A DNA stretch of 64,000 bases from Candidatus Saccharimonadota bacterium (GCA_017619315.1 JAFZSN010000004.1:56998-120997); one strand, 5' to 3'; counted from the first letter of the stretch, positions 34,448 to 42,574 are shown. Numbers and translations: made by a program. Notes: generated by a model not told the origin, from the sequence alone.

Positions 34448-34780
34448 TTATCCCCGAAGGGACACCTTCAGGAACTTGAGCTCAATCCCCGCAGGGAGAG
34501 TCGTGGCTCCTTCCGGAAGCCTGCCGCCCGTGACTTGCGCCACGTAAAGGACATCCTCGGGGGACTCCAAGCGGACAGATACTCTCTGCTGCTGCACCTC
34601 TACTCCAAGAAGAGTAGTAAGGACATTAGCCGTGTCCAGGTGGCCAACAACAGATTCGAATCCGCTAGCTGCTACTTCCTCCTTCGTCACGGGGACGATA
34701 TCAACAGTCGTAGCACCAGACAGATCCAGCATCTGCAGGCTGAACGCATTAGCGAGATACGTTTTGTTCGTAATATTCAC
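34448..34780 (-). CDS. DUF1874 protein (AcrIII-1/Crn2-type ring nuclease homolog)
   Basis: 110 residues. The N-terminus NKTYLANAFSLQML matches the start of viral AcrIII-1 proteins, and the core VVGHLDTANVLTTLLGVEV...RVSVRLE...ALY-like VLYVAQVTGGRLPEG is the DUF1874 signature. The catalytic-type His47 and the Arg87/Glu90 pair (GRLPEG) are conserved. AcrIII-1/Crn2 enzymes degrade cyclic tetra-adenylate, shutting down type III CRISPR signalling; bacterial copies may serve the host. The start is GTG with an unusually close AAGGGGG, so the exact start is uncertain. Expression is from conserved promoter A. No type III CRISPR genes are in view. Confidence 0.8.
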   Translation of the reverse strand: MNITNKTYLANAFSLQMLDLSGATTVDIVPVTKEEVAASGFESVVGHLDTANVLTTLLGVEVQQQRVSVRLESPEDVLYVAQVTGGRLPEGATTLPAGIELKFLKVSLRG

Positions 34781-34882
34781 CCCCTTCCGTGAACGTGGAC
34801 CCGTAGAACGGCAGTAGCTAACTGTCTAGGTCATTATTAAAGTTCTATCTAATCGCTTCGTTGCCTCCGCGATGATGTCTTC

Positions 34883-34980
34883 ATTATACAATCTTCTTGA
34901 CAAAAAGTAAATTACATAGCTACATAATAAATAGTTAACAGGGGTAAAAACGCTCCAAAAATGTAAATCTAGCTTTTACA
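34883..34980 (-). promoter_or_regulatory. Composite control element, copy A (DUF1874 gene)
   Basis: Reading along the minus strand: dyad TGTAAA-N7-TTTACA (34980-34962), 11 bp, box TTTTTACCCCTGTTA (34950-34936), 24 bp, TTTACT (34911-34906), 17 bp, TATAAT (34888-34883). The same elements in the same order occur in copies B, C and D. Confidence 0.85.
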
Positions 34981-35052
34981 AACAGGCATTTTTGCCCTCA
35001 GATTTAGTGCTACCTCGTAAGTTCTCGACCCAGCCTCAAACTCATTACACAA

Positions 35053-35077
35053 GAAAAATCCTGGCTAAAAGCCAGGA
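35053..35077 (-). terminator. Terminator of the 138-aa gene
   Basis: CTCCTGGCT / AGCCAGGA followed by TTTTTC on the minus strand. The last codons of the gene lie in its first arm. Confidence 0.8.
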
Positions 35078-35481
35078 GTTCCCTTTAAATTTGAAATGAA
35101 TTGGTTTAGTTCCCCGAGGTACACTTCACGATGAATTTTGAGGTTTAGCTGTTGCTCGCCAAACTCATCATCCCAACCATCACGATCAAGAGAGAGCCAA
35201 TCAAAATCCTCGACAACTAAGACATACCTCCTAAAGACCTCCTCGAGGATCTCAGTTGCTCTTAAAAGCTCTTCATCTGGCCCAAGAATACATTTGCACG
35301 AAAACTTATATTCATCAAGCTTTAAGCTTATCATATTGTTGTCCGAGCAAATTGTATCAATCAACTCAGAAGGTATCATCGCCACATAGCCATAATCTGG
35401 CGTCTCCTCCACGAATGGGAAGAGAAGATTAAGCTCCTCCTTCTTTTTTGCTTCGAGATTCAAGAGAACAAGATAATCCAT
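35065..35481 (-). CDS. Unknown 138-aa protein
   Basis: Start ATG 35481 (MDYLVLLNLEAKKKEEL), supported by GGAGGTGGG; upstream in-frame codons lie beyond that site. It is an alpha/beta, acidic, soluble protein with VEDFDWLSLDRDGWDDEFGEQQLNLKIHREVYLGELNQFI at the C-terminus. It is not recognised. Promoter TTTACA-16-TATAAT is upstream. The stop codon falls inside the terminator hairpin. Confidence 0.7.
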   Translation of the reverse strand: MDYLVLLNLEAKKKEELNLLFPFVEETPDYGYVAMIPSELIDTICSDNNMISLKLDEYKFSCKCILGPDEELLRATEILEEVFRRYVLVVEDFDWLSLDRDGWDDEFGEQQLNLKIHREVYLGELNQFISNLKGTPGF

Positions 35482-35594
35482 AGTCCCACCTCCATAGTCT
35501 ACAACTCCAACCATAAAGAACAAATATTTAGTCACTCTAAATATTCTTAATATTATAACATATATCTAAAAAATGTAAATGAGCCATCTCCGAG

Positions 35595-35623
35595 TTGACA
35601 GATAAGAGTAAGTATGCTATAAT
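35595..35623 (+). promoter_or_regulatory. Consensus promoter of the 112-aa gene
   Basis: TTGACA (35595-35600), 17 bp, TATAAT (35618-35623) with TG extension. Confidence 0.75.
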
Positions 35624-35698
35624 ATTAAGACAAAAATTTACTGAGGTAAATTAGCAGTTTAATAGGTAGTGAGAGAAGTCTAAGAATGGAGAAGAGAA

Positions 35699-36037
35699 AT
35701 GGGAACAAATAACAGAATGGAGCAAGAAGAACCAAGAGAAAATTACTACGAAGAAAACTTAATATGCTGGCCCGAGCACAAGAGGAGAATCCTTATTGAA
35801 GAGGATAGCAAAGAAACCATTATTTACTTCTTCCCCGATGATTACTCCATAACAAAAGAAGAGATGGATAAAAAAATCCACTCACTGTTCTGGAGCGGAT
35901 GTTGTACGGGAAGAGATCTGGCTCGGTTCAACTATGGAGAGATAAGGTTGTTCTTTAACCCTCTGGCTCAAGATTTCGAGACGCGCACACAAGCAGTTAG
36001 CCGCGTCGTAGAACGCTTGAGAGAAACCGTAAAATAA
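35699..36037 (+). CDS. Unknown 112-aa protein
   Basis: GGAG lies 8 nt before ATG. It is a charged, soluble alpha/beta protein (KRRILIEEDSKETIIYFFPDDYSITKEEMDKKIHSLFWSG) ending with RVVERLRETVK. No family is recognised. It is monocistronic between a consensus promoter and a strong terminator (36095-36120), about 75 nt past its stop. Confidence 0.7.
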   Translation: MGTNNRMEQEEPRENYYEENLICWPEHKRRILIEEDSKETIIYFFPDDYSITKEEMDKKIHSLFWSGCCTGRDLARFNYGEIRLFFNPLAQDFETRTQAVSRVVERLRETVK

Positions 36038-36094
36038 CGGTTCAATTTACAGAGGTTCAGAACTTCAAGCCTCTCGCAAAAAGCCAACTACCTA

Positions 36095-36120
36095 AAAGGC
36101 CCCGACAAAGGGGCCTTTTT
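36095..36120 (+). terminator. Terminator of the 112-aa gene
   Basis: AAAAGGCCCC / GGGGCCTTTTT with a 5-nt loop. Confidence 0.85.
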
Positions 36121-36155
36121 CCTGCCCTATGTTATAATGATAGTAAAGGAGGAAA

Positions 36156-37568
36156 ATGAGCGAAAAACCAAAAATCCGTCCAGAAGGAGCAAATGAATCC
36201 GATTTACGAGATCTAAAATCCTTGACCGTCCTCGAATTAGCTAATGGCGACATAATAACAAACCCACAAGATATCCAAAACGCGGAAGCAGAATACGCAA
36301 GGCGCGAAGAAGCTGACGAGGTAGAAGATGAATATGATGACGATTATGAAGCCTTGAAAGATTTGGCAGAAAACGGCTACGAAGTATGTAACGGCGTAAT
36401 TGCCTACCCAACCAAGATACTTAAAGATTTCATTCGATCAAAAAAGCAAGGCCCCATCCCCAAAGAATGGCGTGAAACCCTAGAAGAAAGAATCGAAAAA
36501 ACCCAAAAAGAACAGGCAGAAATAGCCGCTAATGAAGAAAAAAGACCAAAAACCCTCGAAGAAAAAGCCGCAATGGTCATGTCTATAGAAAGGCAAAACG
36601 AAAATGATTTCAAAAACCAAGAAAATTACAGCAACTACACTATCAATCAGATAATTATTCAAACAAAAAACTTAGAAGGCAAGCTCGACGCAGACAGCGA
36701 CAACATTTTTATAGCTACATCCGAACCATTAATAACGATTATCCTAGGCGGTGGCCCAGGCGGTCTATCGAGTTTCCTTAGTGGCAGAAAAAGCAATGCA
36801 AAGTGGGCCACAAGGTATGATGATTATTTTAATTCCACAGACATAGTCTATGGAATCGGCAGAAAGGATAAACCGCACGAATGGAGTATTTTCTCAATAG
36901 ATGTGACGACCGGAGACGAAGCAATAATCAGGAAAAAAATCTATAGCAGTGGGAACCCAGAAGACAAAAAGAACCATTACGATACGGACGACTCAGATAG
37001 TACGGAAACTAAACCATCCGAAGAATCTGAAAAACCACTTCAGCCAGCATGGACCAGCAAAATTTACTTCTGCCCATCAATAGGCAGCTCAAAAAGGCAC
37101 ATCGAAGAGGCCGCCCCGCATTTCGTCATTGGCCTATCAAGGGATACGATAAAGAAAACACTAGAAGGGCTAAATATGGATGGGTACGAGAACGAATCCG
37201 TCAACCTAGACAAGGACACACAGTTCATGATTGCTTCAGAATTCCTGGAACAATTAAACACTCAACTGCTAAACTGTTTTGATGAAGACAGGAAAAGTAT
37301 GTTGACGGATTTCAAAGAAGCCATCAAAAGAAAACTAGTCTCAATTCTGAGGACAGAGAGCTACTCGGAAGCCGTTGCAAGGTGCAAGCAGCAAGACGAA
37401 TCCTATGCAGCTCTCGTCGGCTATACCCGAAAAATAGGGGCAGATTACAAGAAGCAAAACGCCGTCAAAGTCGAGGGCGATGTAAGAAGTAGGACCAAAC
37501 AAAGATTCCAAGATCCTGAGCAACGAAAGAGGCTCGAGGAAGCTATGGCCAAAAGAAAACGTGCCTAA
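36156..37568 (+). CDS. Unknown 470-aa protein, CPR-type, possible nuclease-like domain
   Basis: GGAGG precedes ATG; an extended -10 (TGTTATAAT, 36130-36138) lies just upstream. Residues 1-125 are the head domain shared with the 667-aa protein at 31969. A helical linker is followed by a domain with WATRYDDYFNSTDIVYGIGR, EWSIFSIDVTTG and a Lys-containing return strand, then APHFVIGLSRDTIKKTLEGL. The spacing of acidic residues recalls PD-(D/E)XK-like folds found in CPR hypothetical proteins, but this is inference. The C-terminus is basic and helical (EQRKRLEEAMAKRKRA). A terminator follows at 37587-37613. Confidence 0.72.
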   Translation: MSEKPKIRPEGANESDLRDLKSLTVLELANGDIITNPQDIQNAEAEYARREEADEVEDEYDDDYEALKDLAENGYEVCNGVIAYPTKILKDFIRSKKQGPIPKEWRETLEERIEKTQKEQAEIAANEEKRPKTLEEKAAMVMSIERQNENDFKNQENYSNYTINQIIIQTKNLEGKLDADSDNIFIATSEPLITIILGGGPGGLSSFLSGRKSNAKWATRYDDYFNSTDIVYGIGRKDKPHEWSIFSIDVTTGDEAIIRKKIYSSGNPEDKKNHYDTDDSDSTETKPSEESEKPLQPAWTSKIYFCPSIGSSKRHIEEAAPHFVIGLSRDTIKKTLEGLNMDGYENESVNLDKDTQFMIASEFLEQLNTQLLNCFDEDRKSMLTDFKEAIKRKLVSILRTESYSEAVARCKQQDESYAALVGYTRKIGADYKKQNAVKVEGDVRSRTKQRFQDPEQRKRLEEAMAKRKRA

Positions 37569-37586
37569 AAACACTGGAATTAAAAA

Positions 37587-37613
37587 CGGCCGGATTGCTC
37601 CGACCGCTTTTTT
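37587..37613 (+). terminator. Terminator of the 470-aa gene
   Basis: CGGCCGGA / TCCGACCG, one internal mismatch, followed by a run of seven T. Confidence 0.75.
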
Positions 37614-37619
37614 ATGAAA

Positions 37620-38572
37620 TTAGGAGGTATACTCGGCTGCTTTGTTTGCAAGCGTAATCGCATCGTCTTTCGTCTCCGCCACAGCGAAGAACCCTGCCAC
37701 ATGGCAGAAGACGGCACTTCCGACACCCGAAACTCTTGCGAGCTCTTCCCCCCCCTAAGACCACGCCATTCCTCCGGGAAAGGCTTTCTCTGGCCCGTCC
37801 TGTTCTCAAGAGACGGCGGAATTGCTTGGACATCCCAGTTTCCGTCCTTCCCCTGAAAAACGGCATACAGCAGGTCTGCAGCCTTCGGACTATCAGACGT
37901 GAGCACAGCTTCCAGCCAGCCTCCGATAAACCGGTCCATGACCATAATCGGCCCGTCCGAAGCCTCGATTGCTTCTTCTGTCAGTCTACACCCATGGACC
38001 GAAGAGATTTCGTATTTAATCTCCCGCTCCAGGATCATGCTCGCGACGTTTACTGCAAAAGCGAAGCACGCGTCATCGTCTTCATTTTCATCCCATAAAG
38101 GATTGAAGACGGAGATAGCAGCCGAAACCGACATTGCGCCAATTTCTTCGCCCTGACCATTGTCTCTTGCGTCAATCCCTTTCACGAGATTACGATCGAC
38201 ACGATCAACGACCTCGTTCGCCATCCCGGCATCAATCACTTTTGATCCGCCAACCGCGAAAACGATATCGACACCGTACTCCCGCCAGATCAAACCAGCA
38301 GATGAATACTTAGTTCCATCCGGACGCACCTCGGCGAAGTCTCTCTGATGATGATCGAACCGTTTCTTTTCCGGATCAAACACGCCGCCGACGTCATAGA
38401 TGATAGCATTCTTCGCAGAATCTATCATCTCAGGATCCCGGGTTCTCACCAGATTAACTTCCGGGAATAAAAACTGCAACATTGCCGTTGCGAAAGTTTC
38501 ATCCGCATGGTGCGGAGCCGGATGTGTGATCGCATTAATCTTTTCCATTGCTTCTTGTCTTAAAATGCCCAT
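37620..38572 (-). pseudogene. MYG1 (UPF0160) family metal-dependent hydrolase-like gene, frameshifted at a G8 tract
   Basis: The first about 275 residues are a typical MYG1 protein: ITHPAPHHADETFATAML, IYDVGGVFDPEKKRFDHHQ, KYSSAGLIWREYG, and PFPEEWRGL. Relatives are DHH-like exonucleases acting on RNA. At a run of eight G (complement of 37755-37748) the frame is lost. The uninterrupted frame continues to an unrelated Arg-rich end at 37580, whereas the other frame gives the expected family end (EELARVSGVGSAVFCHVAG, ETKDDAITLANKAAEY) and stops at 37620. It is a pseudogene, phase-variable gene or sequencing error. Promoter TTGACT-17-TATAAT lies at 38651-38623. Confidence 0.8.
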
Positions 38573-38622
38573 AGTAGTATCCTCCTAATTTTTAAACAAC
38601 TAACTCTAAAGTTCTTACCTTA

Positions 38623-38651
38623 ATTATAGCACAAAACATCAAAAAAGTCAA
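38623..38651 (-). promoter_or_regulatory. Promoter of the MYG1-like gene
   Basis: Complement strand TTGACT (38651-38646), 17 bp, TATAAT (38628-38623). Confidence 0.7.
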
Positions 38652-38684
38652 CCATAAGCGCAATATTTACAGGTTAAACGCAAG

Positions 38685-40340
38685 CTAATTATTTTCTGGC
38701 TCAGAAGTTTCTAATATTATCCCGTCGTGATAATCGTCTTTAATAGTGTCCCCAAGTGATTTCCTGTTTTCCCCTTTGGCCCACACGATCGGCGACTTCC
38801 CAAAAGGAACCCGCGCTACGATCGAATCAACCTTGCCCACATAGCTCATCGCAATAGAGGCTTTTAGCCAGTTCGCGCCGCCTGTCGATACAATCACAAT
38901 CGCATTTTCGGGCACCGCCGGTACTTTCAAATCCTTCAACTGCTCAATAGACATACTGTGACTCGAAGCGTTCGCGATGTTTTCGACCATTATCACTGGT
39001 TTTCCATCAAGCTCGCCCATCACCACGGGCTCTTTCCACCAGTTTTCATCATACTGCCCTTCAGCTTCCATCGGTAACACCTCTGTTTTGACCATTCCAT
39101 CTGGGCTCATGAAGGAAACGTCTTCGTTCCCCATTTCCTTGAGGGCAGACGCCAGTGTCATGGCCCCCCATCCACTAATCGGCCCAAAGAAACGCACGGG
39201 TCTATCTTTATAAGTCTTCGCTTTTTCGTACATCGCAGGAATGCTAGACGTAACCATCCAATTCTTGGTGCTAACGTGAGGATCCCCGTTTTCGTCAATA
39301 GTTTTGATTTCTTTCACTTCATGCGGGATAGATTCCACCAAATCCTCCACCGACACCGTAAAACCACCTCTACCAAGATTTTCAGGCAAATGCGCCTCTT
39401 TCTCCGTAATAGCGCTAATTAATCCGGCCACCCTCTGTACAGTTTCACGATCATCAGCGCTCTCCCCGCGCTCCAAATGATGTACGCTCCCTTTAAATGT
39501 CCCATTTTCACCATTATTTACAACAAAATCATGTTTACCCTCATAACTACTGTACACCTTAGCAATAGTTTTAATACCTTGCTCCTTCAAAAACACTTCC
39601 CATTTTTGCATCTCAAGCATAGCACTCTGTGGCTCTTTGTCTTCCGTATATCTGCCGCCTTTCTTCGCCCTCTTATCATCACTCCCGGCCACGATAATCG
39701 CATAGGTCTCCTTCGGTGAATCTTCGAGCATCCGCCTCTTCTGTGCCCGACGTTCCTCGATCGAAATATCACCACCAAATCCCACTAAAAGCGCTGGGCC
39801 TTCCCAGTCCCTCAAAACATCATGTACTCTCTCAATAAACTGAGGGGTGTATTTTCCCTTCGTCTCCTCACGCATCCGCTTCGCCTCTGGCAAAGTATAG
39901 TTTTCTTGCACCGGCCTGGACTCCCCATCCGGATTAGCCTGAAAAGGAAAGGCTTTATTTGGATCCAAGCATTTAGAAACCGCATGCATAAAAATACTCT
40001 TACCAGACCGCGCTGGCCCCACAAACAAGAACCGTACACCTTTATTAAATGGTCTCGGCTCCGTTTCTGGACCGTTCGGTGGTGGCCCACCGGCCCCCAC
40101 TTCCATCTCTGGTGGCTCGTCCTCAGCATCATCGATCATCTCCAATGCAAAATGCCCAAGTCTGGCGTACGGCTCAAAATTAGCATTAGCCACCTCAGCC
40201 CAACCCTCCTCAAGATCATCGGGCTCACGAGAAGGATCACCTTCCTTCGTAGTAGCCGATTCTGGTTTACGCTCTGCGTTTTCAAAAAACTCTTCCTCTT
40301 TCTCGATTTTAAGTCCTGGATCCTGGTTTTTACCTATCAT
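38685..40340 (-). CDS. P-loop NTPase fused to a Csx3-like (Crn3) domain
   Basis: 551 residues. After a disordered acidic N-terminus, a P-loop domain starts with FLFVGPARSGKSIFMHAV (Walker A 108-115). It continues with ANPDGE, GKYTPQFIERV, ALLVGFGGDIS, AIIVAG and a W-x-x-F-(L)-K-E-Q-G segment. These words resemble the AAA-like domain known in Csx3-AAA fusions. The C-terminus (about 450-535) has LKDLKVPAVPENAIVIVSTGGANWLKASIA and GDTI, resembling Csx3, a cyclic tetra-adenylate ring nuclease. The usual Csx3 His/Asp/Arg residues are not evident, so it may bind rather than cleave. Domain order is reversed relative to fusions I recall. It is cotranscribed with trmB (3-nt gap). Confidence 0.6.
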   Translation of the reverse strand: MIGKNQDPGLKIEKEEEFFENAERKPESATTKEGDPSREPDDLEEGWAEVANANFEPYARLGHFALEMIDDAEDEPPEMEVGAGGPPPNGPETEPRPFNKGVRFLFVGPARSGKSIFMHAVSKCLDPNKAFPFQANPDGESRPVQENYTLPEAKRMREETKGKYTPQFIERVHDVLRDWEGPALLVGFGGDISIEERRAQKRRMLEDSPKETYAIIVAGSDDKRAKKGGRYTEDKEPQSAMLEMQKWEVFLKEQGIKTIAKVYSSYEGKHDFVVNNGENGTFKGSVHHLERGESADDRETVQRVAGLISAITEKEAHLPENLGRGGFTVSVEDLVESIPHEVKEIKTIDENGDPHVSTKNWMVTSSIPAMYEKAKTYKDRPVRFFGPISGWGAMTLASALKEMGNEDVSFMSPDGMVKTEVLPMEAEGQYDENWWKEPVVMGELDGKPVIMVENIANASSHSMSIEQLKDLKVPAVPENAIVIVSTGGANWLKASIAMSYVGKVDSIVARVPFGKSPIVWAKGENRKSLGDTIKDDYHDGIILETSEPENN

Positions 40341-40343
40341 GCT

Positions 40344-41129
40344 TTATTGCTCCTGTGGGAAGGATCCCTTATAGTACTTCATCATCACCTTAAGCATTTG
40401 CCGCATCGCTTCAGCCACCACTGGGCTAGTAATGATAGTCGCCATCGCGGTTTCGCCAAACGAAATCATTGCAACCTTATCCCCATAAACCTGGATTTCC
40501 ACCGGCGCAGTGTAGTCTTCTTCTGGCATCCAAGTACGATGGAAATTGATCGCTTTATCGCGGCCGGTCTTTACATTCTGCTTCGCGCGCTTAGTTACAG
40601 GGGTGAGCGCATAAGTATTTATGCCCATCAGCGGCCTCTGTTCACGGTAGTGCTTGAGAAAACTATCCGCATCGATATCGTTCCCAAGCAAGCGATCCGC
40701 CCTCGTCCTCAGGAGATAGATATCCTTTTTGACTCTCAAAGTATCCAGATAAACTTCTTTCACCCCCTCAATCCCTTCCAGAGTCCTAGCCCCTGGCATC
40801 TCGTTGTTAGCATAAAAAATATCTAAGAGCGAAGATAAGTTCTCTTTGACATACTTCTCGTTTTTAGCCATAATTTTGCGACGTTTTTCGACCAAAATCT
40901 CAAGATTACTCGGGTTTAGAACACGGTATCTTGCCTTCTTATCCTCGGTTTGCTCAATCAGATTCAAATCTGCAAGCTTTTTGGCAATCATGTAACAGTT
41001 TTCACGCGACTGCCCAGTTTTCTCGGCGAGCTCCGACGGCGACAAAGTACCATGATCAAGCAGACAACGATATATGGTAGCCTGCGCATCGGACAACCCC
41101 GCTTTTTTAAGTATGTCCATTTCTTCCAT
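40344..41129 (-). CDS. TrmB-family transcriptional regulator
   Basis: 261 residues. A winged helix (about 8-72: KKAGLSDAQATIYRCLLDHGTLSPSELAEKTGQSRENCYMIAKKLADLNLI) is followed by a coiled linker and a PLD-like effector domain (LEGIEGVKEVYLDTLRVKKDIYLLRTRADRLLG...TIITSPVVAEAMRQMLKVMMKYY). TrmB regulators bind DNA dyads and respond to ligands, often sugars. The promoter TTGTGG-17-TAGAAT (41164-41136) is 6 nt from ATG, so leaderless. The dyad of element D lies about 60 bp upstream on the divergent side, making this protein the prime candidate to bind the shared dyads. Confidence 0.88.
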   Translation of the reverse strand: MEEMDILKKAGLSDAQATIYRCLLDHGTLSPSELAEKTGQSRENCYMIAKKLADLNLIEQTEDKKARYRVLNPSNLEILVEKRRKIMAKNEKYVKENLSSLLDIFYANNEMPGARTLEGIEGVKEVYLDTLRVKKDIYLLRTRADRLLGNDIDADSFLKHYREQRPLMGINTYALTPVTKRAKQNVKTGRDKAINFHRTWMPEEDYTAPVEIQVYGDKVAMISFGETAMATIITSPVVAEAMRQMLKVMMKYYKGSFPQEQ

Positions 41130-41190
41130 ACCCTGATTCTACCACAAGGGGAAAGCAACCACAATATTTTTTGCTTATTTTGGGCACTTT

Positions 41191-41287
41191 TGTAAATCAG
41201 ATTTTTACACTATTTTGGACTTTTTACCCCTGTTATTCAACATATCTTTACATCTAAATTTACTATTTGTCAAAATTATTGTATAAT
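41191..41287 (+). promoter_or_regulatory. Composite control element, copy D (170-aa gene)
   Basis: TGTAAA-N7-TTTACA (41191-41209), 11 bp, TTTTTACCCCTGTTA (41221-41235), 23 bp, TTTACT (41259-41264), 17 bp, TATAAT (41282-41287). Divergent from the leaderless trmB promoter (41136-41164). Confidence 0.85.
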
Positions 41288-41404
41288 CAGGCTGTTCGCA
41301 AGAAAGAACTTTAAATATATTGATTTACGTTGTATTCTGGGGTTCGCCTCCAGAATTTCATATAGACACAAATTGTTTTTTTGAAAGTTTTGGAGGAATA
41401 AGCC

Positions 41405-41917
41405 ATGCAGAATTTAAAGAAGATGTATGAAACCCACAGTGAAGCAAGAGCTTTTGTCAGCAGCGTCCTGTATGACCCCTTCGGGGATCACGAGTTAGAC
41501 AAGCTTATGGGCTTGAAAACGGACGAAGAAAGAGTCCAGCAGGCTACGGCCTGGCTCGAATCTCTGCCGGAAGACGTGATAAAACGCGGCAAGTGGACCA
41601 AAATCCGCTACAACTCCGGAGTCAGAAGATATCCTGAGTCCCACTGGGACGAGTATCCTGAGCTGTTCGACGCCTATATAGAGCGGCTCGCCGTAAGGAA
41701 ACAGGAAATCCTGGCTGTCGCAGAGATTAAGGATCTCATAGGCCTCTTCGCCGTCTTTGAGGTTGAAGAAATGCTTTTATATAAACCTGAGCTGGTGCCC
41801 ACTTGCCCAAAGTTTATTTTAAAAGAATGCTTCAAACCAATAGACGTAGAAGATGGATCCCTCTACCCCTTCGACACACTAGAAATGCTTTGCGTGATAT
41901 CGAAAAAGAAGGAGTAG
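41405..41917 (+). CDS. Unknown 170-aa protein of the dyad-controlled set
   Basis: Start ATG 41405 with TTGGAGGA upstream. It is soluble, helical and acidic (SEARAFVSSVLYDPFGDHELDKLMGLKTDEERV...), with no signal, membrane segment or recognised family. The leader (about 110 nt) holds a hairpin ATTCTGG / CCAGAAT. The 3' region to 42081 is structured. Expression is from element D, shared with the DUF1874 gene, the 1.07-kb RNA and the 65-aa gene. Confidence 0.75.
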   Translation: MQNLKKMYETHSEARAFVSSVLYDPFGDHELDKLMGLKTDEERVQQATAWLESLPEDVIKRGKWTKIRYNSGVRRYPESHWDEYPELFDAYIERLAVRKQEILAVAEIKDLIGLFAVFEVEEMLLYKPELVPTCPKFILKECFKPIDVEDGSLYPFDTLEMLCVISKKKE

Positions 41918-42081
41918 CTCTGCGTTTGGGTCGGAGTATGGCGACTCTATAAATCAACGCCCGTCCAACCAATGACGTTAAAAGAGGACGTAATATTTCG
42001 GGGCAGCACCGAAAGGCTTTAGTTAGGCCGACATCAAACGATTTATATATATCGCGTCCGCAAAATTTGCGGCGCTTTTTT
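41918..42081 (+). ncRNA. Structured 3' region and terminator of the 170-aa gene transcript
   Basis: Contains CGGAGTATGGCGACTC (41932-41947), nearly the same as CGGAGTGTGGTGACTC in the minus-strand 3' region of the DUF1874 transcript. It is flanked by GCGTT / AACGC, further stems (GGACGT, CGGGGCAGCACCG), and a terminator GCGTCCGCAA / TTGCGGCGC with six T (42054-42081). No ribosome binding site or reading frame is seen. Confidence 0.5.
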
Positions 42082-42104
42082 ATCTGTTAATCCTTCTAAA
42101 ATAA

Positions 42105-42133
42105 TTGACAAATTAAGTAATCCGTGATATAAT
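42105..42133 (+). promoter_or_regulatory. Consensus promoter of the 118-aa gene
   Basis: TTGACA (42105-42110), 17 bp, TATAAT (42128-42133) with TG extension. Confidence 0.8.
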
Positions 42134-42174
42134 ATAAGGTACTTTTCACACGTAAAGGAGGGGGTGAAGAAAAG

Positions 42175-42531
42175 ATGCTCTTTAAGGAACCTAAGGTTGT
42201 TCGCTCGGTTTTCAAAGTGGACGATCAGGCAAAGCTGAAGAGGAACAACACTGTAAAGATAGAGATCGAAACCTATGACGAACCAGTGGTTTTGGAGATT
42301 TTTATCAATACGGTAGATGTTCTTCCGGACGAATCAAGGCAAATAAACGGTTATTTCCTTGACGGATCTCAGTGGTATCTTGTCAACCTCCTAAAAACAA
42401 CCCAGGAGGGCAAGAAGCATAATATAATTATGAGCCCCAAGGATCCACCGCTCTTGGTCCGTCCAGAACTCCGTGATTACTTTGAAAGGAGGATCAAGGA
42501 GATCGAAGAAATTGGCAACAATCTCGCTTAG
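42175..42531 (+). CDS. Unknown 118-aa protein
   Basis: AAAGGAGGGGG precedes the ATG. It is a mostly beta-stranded soluble protein (VRSVFKVDDQAKLKRNNTVKIEIETYDEPVVLEIFINT...) with a helical C-terminus. It is not recognised. It is monocistronic with a consensus promoter and terminator (42581-42609). Confidence 0.72.
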   Translation: MLFKEPKVVRSVFKVDDQAKLKRNNTVKIEIETYDEPVVLEIFINTVDVLPDESRQINGYFLDGSQWYLVNLLKTTQEGKKHNIIMSPKDPPLLVRPELRDYFERRIKEIEEIGNNLA

Positions 42532-42574
42532 AGGTTATTCTACACTCTAAAGCGCAGTATTGGCTGCCAAACTT

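Larger units (their letters stand above)
34037..34876 (-). ncRNA. Operator-controlled transcript: DUF1874 mRNA with about 400-nt structured 3' region
   Basis: Promoter A (34911-34883) gives a start near 34876. The transcript carries a roughly 95-nt leader, the DUF1874 gene (34780-34448) and then about 400 nt without a reading frame but rich in stems, for example CGGAGT / ACTCCG (34401-34418) and GTTGACAAC...AAAGTTGTTGCC. It ends in a tRNA-like minihelix (34115-34068) and a terminator ACCCGGCC-AATT-GGCCGGGT (34064-34045) with a T-run. Confidence 0.6.
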
